64,000 bases of DNA, from positions 12,524,001 through 12,588,000 of the forward strand of contig CM055612.1 of assembly GCA_029379385.1 (NCBI GenBank), in the 5' to 3' direction. A program made the position numbers and the translations under genes. Under the pieces are notes generated by a model. The model was not told the origin of the DNA, made no database searches, and worked only from the letters and a program-made list of their open reading frames with translations. The stretch's first letter is position 1, and every line of letters starts with the position of its first letter. Source of the DNA: Quillaja saponaria (taxonomy: Eukaryota; Streptophyta; Magnoliopsida; Fabales; Quillajaceae). Below, one piece after another: positions 49,358 to 61,512 of this stretch.

Positions 49358-51345
49358 CATGATATTGTGAAAAATGTTATCCTTTTAGATTATGTTAATT
49401 AATGAGCATTTTCTTAGTAAAAAATAATAATAATGTTCAATACTTTAGTGATGGTGGTGGTGGTGGTAGAAGGGAGCCTTCTAATTTTGTTTTATATATT
49501 TTTAATATCTTTTTTTTTCTTTTCTTTTAGAAAAAAAAAGTTTTATATTTTAATTAATTTTATATAAATTTTATGCAAGTCACATGGCTATTTTTGATTC
49601 ATCAAATATGAAATATAATTGTCCTTCTCATCTCCCATTGACACATCGATATTGTCATTTTAATTTGGACATAATGTAATGACATGAACCTAATTATATT
49701 AATGGCTCTATTTTGAGGGATGCAATTGCATCAATTAAAAGTACATAGATGAAAGTAAACTTAAATTAAATTAGAGACCAAAAGTGTAGTTTATCTTAAA
49801 TAAAATAACTTTGGAATTTTTTTTCTTTTATTTCTTTATGATAACTAAAAAAGCAACTTTATATAAGTTTTAGAGATAAAATTCAAGTTCTTTTAGAAAA
49901 TAAAAAAAGAGGATAAGTAATGATTTTAAGTTACTGATGAAAATATATCTCACTAACTCTTCTTCTATGTAAAAGATCTGAGAACTCAAGCAAACCAGAT
50001 CGATCCTGTCACACCAGATTGAAACCCAACAATTTGATTAAAATCAAGTTTCAAATCCCATGACTTTTTCTTCTTTTTCTTGGGTCTGATAAAAAAAAAA
50101 TTCATTGAAGTCTTGATCCACCTAAATCCATTTACTAATGTTTTAAAACTATTATATTTATATAACAAAATATGATAAATCCAATCTAAAATTTTCTAAT
50201 ACATGAAAGTGAATGTATGACCCAACCTAATTTATGTTCATGTTAATTTTTAACCTTATCATATTTATTATATGTTTGAATTTATGTTCAGTTAATTATC
50301 TACAATTGAAAATTAAATTTTTTGATTAGAACCTTTTAATTGAATTTCTAATGTTAAAATACTCCAATTTATATTTATTTTTAGTTCAAAATTTATGTAG
50401 TTCATACATATATATATTTTTCTAAATCTTATCGTTTGTTAAAAATATGTAATGTATCATTCTAAAGTAAGGTTCAACCCATAAAAAGTTTAATAATATC
50501 AATTTGACCAATTTGCACGAATCGAATATACACGAATCGAATATAATTTTTTATCACCCTAATTCAAAGCTTAAATTTGATATTCATTACTCAAACTTGA
50601 CCAAAAAAAAAAAGAGAGTAAGATTTATCTTAACTTAATAGTGACACTCAGTTAAGATAATGTTTACTACAATGATTTTATTTTATATGAAACATCCACG
50701 TATTATAAAATTTTGAGACAAGTCTTGCTAATCATAATTTATCTTTTACCAAGTCTTTAGAAAACGAGAGATTGTTTGAATTGTAACATTTTAAAGTCAA
50801 GTCGCCGGCACATTCCAGGCTTCAAATGTAAACTAAAGTTAATACCACCAAACACGTCCCATTCCAAGGCAGGCCAGCATTGCTAACACATCGCTTTCAC
50901 TGTCACCATCACCATCACCATCACCATCACCATCACATGCCCCACTGCGGTCCCGCCAGCCGTAACATTTGGTCCGCTTAGAGACTTAGACCCATTCGCG
51001 TTTCCAATTTTCCATTTTTATTTTCTCTGTAATGTAAAGCTATGTAACTTTTCCTTCACTGTATCTTTCTTCTTTTAAATTTTCAAATAAAGTATGAATG
51101 TACGCGTTTTCAAAATTTCCTGGGTCTAAATTAATTTGCAAGTATGCAAACCTGGTTTTGAATTTTGATGTCTACCTTATTTTTCTTTTCGAATCTATCT
51201 TTGTTGGGTTTTTTTGAATCTGGGTTTTCTTCGATACTCTCGAAGCTCAAATCTTTGAATTTTCAACTCGGTACATTTATGATCCTTGTAAAAACTAAAT
51301 TGGGTTTCAGCTGCTTCCGAAGAGTTGACATTAATAGAAGCTAGA
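49358..51345. other. Intergenic, with promoter region of the receptor gene
   Basis: AT-rich, with a (GGT)n run near 49,449-49,468 and a (CACCAT)n microsatellite at 50,903-50,936, about 410 bp upstream of the next start codon. The GC content rises from about 50,800. This part probably contains the promoter and 5' leader of the receptor-kinase gene. No other gene seen. Confidence 0.5.
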
Positions 51346-54300
51346 ATGGACAAGGAATGGAAATATAATCGGTTCAAGGATCGTCTGGAAGTGTTGTTGG
51401 GTTTGGTTGTAATTTGGTTTTTGTCTCAGAATTTGGCTCTATGTTGGTCGTTGAATGACGAAGGTACGGAATTTTAGTTTATGGAATCTTGTTTTTCTTC
51501 TTTACCATTATTGTTTGGCACTCGGGAAAGTTGAGATGCAATTTCTTTGTTTAGGTATGGCTCTTCTGAAGTTGAAGCAAAGAGTACAGAGTGACCCTTT
51601 TGACGCTTTTTCGAATTGGATCGATGAGGTAGGAGAGGTTGATCCATGTTCCTGGTTCGGAGTTGAATGCTCTGATGGAAAAGTAGTGGTATTGTAAGTG
51701 ATTTTATTTTCTGACTTGTGGAAACTGTGTTCCTTTTTCATTTGATGTTCTGTTTTATTTCTGGGATGAGGCAGGAGAAGGAAAGAAAAGAAAATTAGAG
51801 AATTAGATCATTTTATCCTTTTTTTTTTAGATGTTCTGTTTTACTTCTGTTGGTTATCATGTTACAATGAACTATCTGCTGAAAATTAACAATTTATGTC
51901 ATATTATTTCTCATTTTTCTATTCCTACTTTCAAATTTATGCTACATCTTCAAATGTTATACTGTGTAAATGAGCCTATATGCAACTATCTTCCAAAGAA
52001 ACCTTTACTGGATACTGATGTAGACTTCTTTTGATTATATAACACAACATTTTGCCTTGCATGGTCACGCAGCTTAGCAGCCAAGGCATCCTAGCTTGTT
52101 CAATGAAATATTTTTAGAGGCTTTGTGCAGTGGAAAACAGTAGTATATAATTTTATAGTTAAGAAGTATCCTAATCTTTGATTTCTACTCAATTAGTTTA
52201 ATTCCGTTTTAATCAGAATTATAATTATAGTGTACTTTTATTTATTTTCTTTGAATTTTGTTATTAAAAGAATGTTCTATATAAAATTCTGTTATTCTTT
52301 CAAAATTAGTTTTACTGAAGTAAATAGTGGTTAGAGTAGAAATCTCTTCAGGTGTAGAAGGAAAATCACATGCTTTCAAGTCATGCTGTTAGAGTATGTA
52401 CTGTAAGTTGATTGATTTGTTTGTTTCCTATGGTTTTGAAGTGATCTAGGAAGAGTGCTTCAACGTAGAAAAGTAAATCAACTCTTCCCTAACTTGAAAT
52501 AGTGTAATCTAATAAGGAATAAGATACACTTGCCATGTTATCGTTACTCTAGTCAGGCATAATCTCTATAGGCACACACTTGCAATTATCATGAAAGTTT
52601 CTGCTTGATAAAGTTTGTGAATTAATGAGGAGTGGTCTTAATGTTGCTTGGAATTTGTACTATTTCTTCTTCAAACTTGTGAAATTCATAATCATGAAAT
52701 TATTGTGATATGCAGAGACTTGAGAGATCTTTGTGTTAAAGGAACACTTGCACCTGAGCTTGCAGACCTTGTTCACTTGAAGTCTATGTATGCAATCAAA
52801 TAGATGCATTGTGTAATGAGTTCATGCTATTTAACATATTCTATTTTTCATTTCTGTCTGTGAATGCCACTTTGGATTTGTTGCAGTATTTTGCGCAACA
52901 ACTTTTTTTCGGGTATCATCCCAGAAGAGATTGGAGAGTTGAAGGAGTTGGAGATTTTAGATTTGGGATTTAATAACTTCAGTGGATCACTACCGCTTGA
53001 ACTTGGCAACAATTTGTCACTGGGACTCCTGTAGGTTGACAGTTCAATATTAATTTTGTAACTGTGCTATCAGTATATAATTTAGTTTCTGCTTTATTTG
53101 CAGTCTGCTGGATAACAATGAGCTTCTTGGTGGCTTATCTCCCGAGATAAATGCATTGATAATGCTTTCTGAATTTCAAGTGGCTGAAAACCAGCTATCT
53201 AATGCAGCTAAAATGTCAGCTTGCACCAGAAGATCTATCACACAGTATGTCATTTTAATCAGTTGAAAGATGTCTCCTACGTGTTTCTTCTAATGAGAAA
53301 TTCCTTGATAATTTCAGTATGCAGTTATTATGATCAGTGCTCTTATGGTCTTCAAATTGAATGGTCACTTCTCAAAGCAAATTACAGAGTATTAAGTAAA
53401 ACAATCGTCTTTTTTGAAGGAAGTTTTGTTATCAATGATGTTGGAAATAGCATGGTTTACCTTTTCAGTCACATGACTTCTCTACATAATATATTGTCTG
53501 GTCTTGTTTTGGTTGTATTGGTTCTATGGGGTCATATTTTGGTTTCAAATTTGATGTTAACTCATTGGGATTTTAGGCATGCTGGCCAAGACAAAGATCC
53601 AGGTCACCGAAGGCTGCTGCAGGCTCAGAACAATGAAACTACAGCACCTCCACTAACTGATCCCCCCACACATTTACCTTCACCTACACCATCCCCGTCT
53701 CAATCTCCATCACCATCCCCTTCTCACTCTCCATCACCTTCCCAAGAACCAAATTCTGTTGCTTCACCTTCTCCTTCATCTACTCCAGCACCTTCACCCT
53801 CAAAGTTCTCCAGAAGATCAGCTAAAAGTTCTTCAAAGCATCATAAAGTTGCAATATTGGGTGGAGTTATCGGAGGCACACTATTTGTTCTTGTTTCAAT
53901 AACTGTCATTTATCTTTGTAAAACTGACAAGGTAGCTACTGTCAGACCTTGGGCCACTGGACTAAGTGGACAGCTTCAGAAGGCATTTGTCACAGGTAAT
54001 TGGCTAGATAAGATTGTGAGTTATATAATCTAAGAACTTGTAGTACATAAGTGAGAATAAAGCAATGGCTTAAATGCTTTAATCCCATCTCCCCCCACCC
54101 CCCACCCCCCACCCCAGCCTGCCACACATGCACTCGGAATGCAATCACATGGAAGGACGGGGGATGGAGTAGTAAAGAGGTGAAGAAGGATGTAATTTAT
54201 TGTAAGATGCTTGCCTGGTTCTCACCTAGGAGTTTACCTAAATTAGGAATCTGGTCACACATGTTTCATTCCTGAGAAGCAACAATACGTGCATGCAAAC

Positions 54301-55974
54301 TTCACTCATAATTTAGAAAATATTCCAACAGCCAAATCATAAATGAATCAAGTTTATGGTTGTACCTGACATTTGAGGATATGAAAACGGAGAGCGAATT
54401 CTTCAGCTCTTATTTTGTTGTTGGCCATCCAAAATTCTGATCTGACATGGATGGTTTTAATATCTTTTAGTCTAAACAACTTATGTTTCACATATGCAAA
54501 TTTTCTGTCTTCTTAGTTAAGACAAATTTGACTGGGAATGTTTATCTTTCAGGTGTGCCAAAACTAAAGAGATCAGAGCTTGAAGCAGCTTGTGAAGATT
54601 TCAGTAATGTAATTAGTACTTCATCAAATGGTACAGTGTACAAAGGGACTTTGTCTAGTGGAGTTGAAATTGCCGTTGCATCCATTCCAGTGACTTCTGC
54701 CAGAAATTGGTCAAAAAGTTTAGAACTACAATTTAGAAAGAAGGTAATTACAAATAAATTCAATAAAACTGTGTAGTTTCTGCATTATGATGTTCTTTTA
54801 ACTGTTGAAGCTGATAATTACAGAGAGACACTTTATCAAAAGTGAACCACAAGAATTTTGTCAACCTTGTTGGATACTGCAAGGAAGAGGATCCCTTCAC
54901 TAGAATGCTTGTTTTTGAATATGCCCCAAATGGATCACTTTTTGAGCATTTACACAGTAAGTACCTAGCTTTTTGGTATATTCACTACATAGAGCACAAA
55001 ATCATGATATACAGTATCCCAAACTCTGGAAACTAATTTTACATTGTTGATTCATGTGCAAATTTTTAATCTAAAAGAAGCATTAGTATTTAGTACTTAT
55101 TTGTATGGAAGGTGATAGACTTGTTACTGAAAATGAAAGCCATAGCAGATTGGAAAAAAATATAGGATGTTTGCAGCTGTTTTTGCTTTTTGCGTGTGTG
55201 GGTGCATGATCACATGCATGTACCTGTCCCCCACCCCCTGCCCAATCTTTTTCTCATTTTTTTAAAAGATTACATAGTTGGTTTTATGCCATATGATCTT
55301 CAGTCAATCCTCATGCTGTTTAACCTCAAGAAAACAATGCATGATATCTATCTTTTTTATTTGGAATTACAGTAAAAGAAGCTGAGCACTTAGACTGGGA
55401 AACGAGACTGAGGATTGCCATGGGCATGGCGTACTGCCTTCAGCATATGCACCAGCTGGACCCTCCTATTTCCCACAGCAACCTGAACTCTTCAGCTGTC
55501 AAGCTTGCTGAGGATTATGCAGCCAAAGTCTCAGATTTGAGTTTGTCAAATGAGATAGCTACAGCTAAGATTGTAGCCACTGGCAAAACCAATTTGAAAA
55601 ATGCACAATCAACTGGTCCAGAAAGTAACATTTACAGCTTTGGTGTAATATTATTTGAAATTGTAACGGGCCGACTCCCTTACTCAGTAGACAATGGATC
55701 ACATGAAGACTGGGCAGAAGATTATTTGAGATGGGACAGGCCCCTCAATGAAATGGTGGATCCAACTCTAAATTCTTTCAAAGAAGAGCAGCTGGTGCAA
55801 ATTGCTGAATTAATAAAATCTTGCGTTCATCTTGATCCCCAGCAGAGACGAACAATGAAAGAAGTTAGTGAAAGATTGAAAGAGATAACAGGAATAACAG
55901 CTGATGGAGCATCCCCAAAGCTTTCACCTCTTTGGTGGGCAGAGCTTGAGATTTTGTCTGCAGGTGCTAGCTGA
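51346..55974 (+). CDS. MRH1: LRR receptor-like pseudokinase, MRH1/MALE DISCOVERER 2 type
   Basis: Nine exons (51,346-51,463; 51,555-51,693; 52,716-52,787; 52,887-53,030; 53,104-53,244; 53,577-53,995; 54,553-54,743; 54,824-54,956; 55,373-55,974) join without a frame break into 652 residues. In order: signal peptide (1-33); LRR N-cap with CSWFGVEC; a few LRRs (ILRNNFFSG, LDLGFNNFSG); a Ser/Pro-rich stalk (about 230-280); one membrane span (about 296-318); a kinase-like domain (about 350-640). The ATP-loop GTVYKG is kept, but the VAIK lysine is absent (EIAVAS), HRD is HSN (487-489) and DFG is DLS (507-509), so it should not be catalytic. Arabidopsis relatives act in pollen-tube perception of LURE1 (MDIS2) and root-hair shape (MRH1). 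Orthology is by remembered similarity (KRSELEAACEDFSN, NHKNFVNLVGYC). Confidence 0.88.
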
Positions 55975-56963
55975 AATATGCAGCTCAAACTGTAAGTATG
56001 GAGTACATCCTTTGTAATTGGAGAAGGCACATAGGTAAATCACCTGTAGGTTGATACCTCCTGTATTTTATTATAAAAGAGAAGGACCCCATTTGTATAT
56101 AGTGAGATAGGCAAAAATCTGGGTCAATATAAATATATATTTTTTTCTCTTTTATGTTTATGGTAATGGAATTGCACCAAGAAAAGGGCTTTCACATATT
56201 TAGTTTCGTTTGCTTCCGCAGTTTGTGTGGAGAATTCCAAATCTATGCAAGCCAACTATAGGTCGAAGATAACGTCATTCTCAAACATAAATCTGTACAA
56301 TTAATAAGTGAGATTACTCATTTGCCTCGTATAAGCATGTATATTAGGGATAGTTGTCAACAATTGAATAGATTTTTATTTATTGGGATAACTATGGTTG
56401 CCACCACGTCCCATCTCCCAAGCGGCAGGCCTATCGTTTAACCCCAACATTATTATACAGTGAAAAATATGATTGTCGTTTACATAATCTGATGGCACTT
56501 GTTACAGTAGTCATTTTTCTGGTCAATAGGAGAGGTAGCTCTCTTCCTTGTTATAAATTTTTCATACGTGATGAAGGCTTGGGACCATTGCTTTCTTGAG
56601 ACTTCTCTAGCTTCCAAACTTGTGCGTCATCTGTAAAATATCCCATTCTTTTTCATTTCCAAGTCAATATCGTTAGCATTTACTAGTAGTTAAAGAAGGC
56701 AGCAACTCATTATTATTCGATTTTATTCTTCTCAATGAGTGGGAAGTGGCCTTCACGTAACCAAATTGGTAAACCCCACGAATTTGAAGTATAGAAGTCG
56801 TTGGTGTACAATCCTAGTAACACCCACGTCGATCATATAATCTCACCAAATTCCTCATACCACTAAACCACTAAGCTATATATCATACCAACAACCTGTC
56901 TTCTATCAACAAGCTCTTCCCTGACCTCTCATCTCAACTCTTCAAATTCCAACTTCTCCAGAA
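55975..56963. other. Intergenic between receptor gene and Ole e 1 gene
   Basis: Holds the 3' UTR of the receptor gene (to roughly 56,130, where 'aatataaatatat' runs occur). The promoter of the next gene includes TATATAT at 56,877-56,883, about 85 bp before its ATG. Nothing else recognised. Confidence 0.5.
56877..56883 (+). promoter_or_regulatory. TATA box of the Ole e 1-domain gene
   Basis: TATATAT within ctatatatcatacc, 81 bp from the end of the motif to the ATG, a normal plant distance for a short leader. Confidence 0.5.
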
Positions 56964-57482
56964 ATGGCAAGCAGACACATGGTAATCTTTGTCACATCGC
57001 TCATACTCCTGCCAATGGCCTTCGCTTCCATTGAAGCAGTTGACGATGCCCCAGCAACAGTAGAGAAGACAATTGATGTGGTAGTAGAGGGCATGGTCTA
57101 CTGCCAGAGCTGTGAGCACTTTGGAACATGGTCTTTGACTGGTGCCAAGCCCATTCCATCTGCTAAAGTAAGTGTCACCTGCAAAAACCACAAAGGTCAA
57201 GTTAACTACTACAAGGTCTTTGAAACTGATAAAAATGGCTACTTACATGCAATACTTGAAGGATTCAAGATGAGCCATTATATACTGGACCACCCCCTCC
57301 ACTCTTGTTATGTCAAACCTGTTTGGTCTCCTCTTGAAAACTGCAGCCTTCTCTCAAATGTAAATTATGGACTCAATGGAGCACCACTACGCTATGAGAA
57401 TAAGAGATCCCTTGGAAGGAATTATGAGGCTGTGATATATGCTGCTGGTCCCTTGGCTTTCCGTCCATCCCAATGCCCCTGA
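56964..57482 (+). CDS. Secreted Pollen Ole e 1 / extensin-like cell-wall protein
   Basis: A single-exon protein of 172 residues. Residues 1-25 form a signal peptide (MASRHMVIFVTSLILLPMAFA). The Ole e 1-like domain follows: VVEGMVYCQSCEHFGTWS, PIPSAKVSVTCKN, a central FETDKNGYLHA turn, HSCYVKPVWSPLENCS and a closing CP. The Cys pattern (CxxC, then four single Cys) fits the six-cysteine fold of this family. It lacks the long proline-rich front half found in proline-rich protein 3 or AGP31 relatives, so it is a domain-only member. Expected in the cell wall. AATAAA lies at 57,607. It is convergent with the checkpoint gene, the two stop codons being about 340 bp apart. Confidence 0.85.
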   Translation: MASRHMVIFVTSLILLPMAFASIEAVDDAPATVEKTIDVVVEGMVYCQSCEHFGTWSLTGAKPIPSAKVSVTCKNHKGQVNYYKVFETDKNGYLHAILEGFKMSHYILDHPLHSCYVKPVWSPLENCSLLSNVNYGLNGAPLRYENKRSLGRNYEAVIYAAGPLAFRPSQCP

Positions 57483-57606
57483 TTGTTATTCATTAGGGAT
57501 TATCCCTCCCCCTGAATATTATTCATTCTGATCTCGATCTTTCTCATGTTTGTTGTTACTTGAAGAGTATCAATCTGTATTGTTTCCAATTCAATTCTAT
57601 TTCTTT

Positions 57607-57612
57607 AATAAA
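57607..57612 (+). terminator. Polyadenylation signal of the Ole e 1-domain gene
   Basis: AATAAA lies 125 bp past the stop codon in 'ctttaataaactg'. Confidence 0.5.
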
Positions 57613-57823
57613 CTGAATTACAGGCACGCACTGATGTGTTTCAATGTTCAAAGTTACAAAACTTGTATCTCTGAAATACAAAAGAGCTCGATCCAGGCAA
57701 AAGATCATAAGATATAGAAAACAGATTTCAAGCACATAAGCTGAATCTGAACAAGAGTCAGCCATATTAATTTTTTTTTTTTAAAAACAAATTTCTTAAT
57801 CTCAAATGCTAGTCACCTATTAC

Positions 57824-60792
57824 CTAAAAGTCCAATGGCATGTTGAACATCTTATTAATGTCGTCCAAGGCCTCTTTTGTAAATAGAGTTGGCTCAAATA
57901 AATCAGATTCTCTTGATTTTCCTGGTAACTTTGGTGGTGGCTGAGCTCGTTGATGTGTCTGGTCATCATCAGCAAGTATTGAAAACCCACCAAAATCTGC
58001 TTTGCTCTTGCTCTGTGGCACTTTACCCTGCTTCCTTGACCTTTTGCTCCGCACAAAATCTATTGGCTTCCCAAACATATTATTTATGTCATCCATAGCC
58101 TCCTTCATGTTGATTGTAGGATCTACTAAACCATGGTGGCAAACATTTTCCACCTCAGGCTCATCTGAAATGGTAGAGCCAACAAATTTACAAACAATTG
58201 TATCCTCTATGACCTTTCTTCGAGGTGCATTTTCTACATCTAAATCATCAGATATTTCAGAAGGAAGATCATTTGGAAATGGAAAAACAAATGCACTTGC
58301 ATGTGAAGCAGATGAATTGAAATTTTCAGCAAACTCTCGAACACCATTCTGCTTTAGGTTGTCTTTCCCATCACTTGTATTGCCATTCTCACCACTTTCT
58401 TCATCATCAATATATATACCTAGTGGTTCTTGGTGAGCCTGACATGTTTCAGTTCTATTTCGCCGTAGACACAGAGAATTGTTTTCATTCTTTTCATTGG
58501 ATGATTTGGTTCCATTATCCAAGCTTTCATCAATGAAGACCTCAAATCCATTATTCATACAATGATTTTCTTTTAACTGATTTCTGTGTGATTTCCTCCT
58601 GGCTGGAACTGTTTCCAATGGCTCACGGAACATACCATTAATATCATTCATAGCCTCCTTCATGTTTATCGTAGGATCCAACAGTCCATGATGGCATGCA
58701 TCTTCAACTTCCGACTTTCCAACAATGGCAGTGTCGACAAACTTGACCACAACAGTGTCATCACCACAAAACATCTGGGGTTCATCGGACTCCCTTATAG
58801 AAATCACTTGTTTAGGTATACTTACCTGTCCATCCTTTTCTAAACAGTCCTCATTACCAGACTGCTCTCCTATATTCATAGTCTTCACAGTTTTATCACC
58901 ACGTAGAGATTTAGTTACAGTACTCACATTCGAGGATCCTCTATCCATCCTGTCAATTCTGCATATATTCTCATTGTTTTCCTCAGTCTTACTGCCACTT
59001 GGAGGGACAATTTTTGAAGACAAAGGCTTCCTTGAAGTTCTTAATTCCTGTCGCTCAGAGAGATTTCTCTAAAATCAAATAATTGAGCATGTGAGTATCA
59101 TTAACTAATAACAAACAAATGCCCAAAACGTCACAGAATGTAAAGTAATAAAGAAAGAAAGAAGAGCACTACCTGGATTCTCTTATTCTTGTATTTCGCC
59201 ATGCGATGAAGGAATTGCTCAAATGATTTCTGCAAATCATCAACAGGCTCTGCAAGGCTGCTCAACCATCAATATTCAATAGAAGGTGAACATTACTGGT
59301 ATTCAGGTTTTTTGGAGAAAAAGCATCTCATACAAGCTAAAAATGTGATTTAGCACATTTTAATGTAAAAAAGCTAATGAGGGCAATGTTCATAATAGGT
59401 AAGTAAATTCATAATGATGTATGTGCCAAGTTTTATTTCTGCAAGATAAAAAGAAAGGACTTCATTCCCAAGCCTCATAGGTTTTACTTTTCCAGAAATT
59501 GATCATATGAGAAGGGAAATGGCAAACATGGGATAGCAATGTCATGGAAACATGAGCAATGTATGATTAAGTTGCATAACCTGTCACAAAGCCCTCTCTG
59601 CACCTAAGTTTCAATTTATATTTGTATATTTGTTCTTAAAAAACAGTATGCTGTCCCCAAATTTGAGAATATGGGCAAGCTTAAATCGTCTAGTCTACCC
59701 CTAATGAATGCAAAGGCGGATCTAAAATCCCTATTGATGAACAAGAGCTCCATATTTCATTAGACTATCTAAATTCTTCTTGGATGCCAAGCTTAAGCCA
59801 ACTCTCTTAGATAGGGTATCAAGAAAAGATTACAGAATCAACAAGGGCATCTTCTATGTCTAAATGCAGGATTGTGAATGTTGAGTTCCATGTCTGAGGT
59901 TAAATCCCAAATCAAGTAAATGTGAAGAAATAAAGCGAATCTGTATACATAAGATATTTTGGTTCGAATCCAATGGTTTAAGCCTTTTGAGTGCAAATAG
60001 TGTCCAAACATGTTCATCAGGTTCTCAATGGTAAAAGACCCTCCCCTGTCTAAAATGTTTCTAAATCAGACAATTGCAGCAGTAGTCCCCCATTGGGTCA
60101 CACATTACATTTTATACATGGACATAAAGGATTATAGTAATACTTTTAGCTTTAGCTTCTTAAGAGCTTTCAATCTATAAATGCAAGTGCTTATTTGTTC
60201 AAAAAAAATACTCACTTCTTCACCCCCAAATGGTACATTTTCTCAGCATCCTCAAATTTCTTGTTCTTCTCGTAATAAAGAGCATATGCTTGATAGAATA
60301 GGCAACACTTTGTCCCAATGCTATTCACCTCCATTCTTCCCAATACTATTCTTGGGTCATCCACGAAATCCATCTAAGCATCAGAGGATGAAAATACTGA
60401 TTATTTGTTATTCAATTTTTCATTTTTCAATCTGTCGAATCAAATAACTGGAGGGAAAAAAAACAGAGAAATGGGTATGCCAGATACCAACTGTAGCCAA
60501 ACACGAAGATAGCGTAAGTCATTTTTGTAACGCCTGTCGGACTCGAATGTCTGCGCACATTTCTGTAAAAACCTGGGTAGCTTCTCTGTCACTGTAGTAG
60601 GAGGCAAAGAATCCTTCATCTTTCGGATCCCTCTGCAACCATTATGCAAACATGTAGTATGCGAATCTGAACTCGGAAATAGAGAGTGAAAAGAAGAGAC
60701 GAAGCGTACCGAAGCCAAGGGAGAAGAGGGTCTCTGCCGGTGTAGGTCTTGCTGTCTGAGATTAAGGAAGTGAAGAAGTTGTCAGTTGCCAT
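57824..60792 (-). CDS. BMF3: Mad3/BubR1-family spindle checkpoint protein, BMF3-like
   Basis: Five exons on the minus strand (60,792-60,710; 60,632-60,488; 60,373-60,216; 59,257-59,173; 59,068-57,824) give 571 residues. All junctions are GT-AG and frame-consistent. Residues about 10-145 form the Mad3/BUB1 homology region I, a TPR-like fold: DPLLPWLRGI, YKNDLRYLRVWLQLMDFVDD, LFYQAYALYYEKNKKFEDAE. No KEN box precedes it and no kinase domain follows, which fits the plant BMF3 class better than BUB1. The rest is acidic and disordered, with a duplicated 50-residue module (262-311 and 444-495) ending in DPTINMKEAM-DIN-MF and a short third copy at the very C-terminus. A KEN box is at 323-325. The role in delaying anaphase via Cdc20/MAD1 is inferred from the family. 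Confidence 0.88.
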
Positions 60793-61512
60793 TTGCAAAG
60801 ACTACAGAGTCGGAGATGGTGGTGCTATCAGACCCGGACAGACCAGATTTGAATTTGTGTTTTTGTCGTTCTCGGCGACTCTTTAGTAGGTGGGTGCGTT
60901 CTTCTCGTGTGACTACGGGTGCCTTTGGTAATGGGACGAGGTAGAGATATCATCTGAAGTCATGGTTAAAAAATCTGAAATTATTCAGTGTTGTTTATTT
61001 GGATGATTCAAAAGATAAGAAGTTATTTGTGTTAAAATTACTAAAACGGTATTTGAAAGGTTTTATTATTTATTTTTTTGATTAAATTGTTCTATTTTTA
61101 ATCTAGTTTTTATATTTAATTAAAAATAAATTTATTTTTTATTCAATTTTTATTTTTAATTGAGACTAAATATAACTAAAATTAAATATATAATTTTAAT
61201 TGTAAATAAAAAACTTAATTAAAAATTATATCTCTAATTAAATTGACAATTAAAATTACAAATTACAAAATAAGACTTAAAATTAAAATTAGTAATAAAA
61301 TTAAAATAACATCTACCGTTATAGATTACAAATAAGATTAAAAATTCAACGACATCCAACTAAAATAAGCGGATTTTTAATTATATCATGGACCTCTACC
61401 ATTGAGATTGGATGTGGATTTTCATGTCGTCCTTGTCTCTGAAGTTCTCTTTTTCTAATGTACTCCTACCTCGTTAATGGTTGGGCAAAAGATCAGGACT
61501 ATTATCATAAGG
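60793..61512. other. Checkpoint-gene promoter and AT-rich spacer
   Basis: 60,793-60,960 is GC-richer and is the likely 5' leader and core promoter of the minus-strand checkpoint gene. 61,020-61,340 is a low-complexity A/T tract with repeated 'aattaaaatta' words, perhaps a MITE remnant. Confidence 0.4.

Noticed and set aside
53221..54033. 270-codon ORF across intron 5 and exon 6 of the receptor gene
   Set aside because: It reads exon 5 in the wrong frame and the 332-bp intron has proper GT-AG ends; only the exon 6 part is real coding sequence.
56964..57200. Minus-strand ORF over the Ole e 1 gene
   Set aside because: It is a shadow of the plus-strand signal-peptide-bearing gene with no family features.
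58002..58436. Plus-strand ORFs within the checkpoint gene, also at 58,725-59,072
   Set aside because: They are antisense shadows of the long last exon.
59950..59975. B-box-like GGTTCGAATCC inside an intron of the checkpoint gene
   Set aside because: No A box or cloverleaf can be drawn around it, so no tRNA gene is called.
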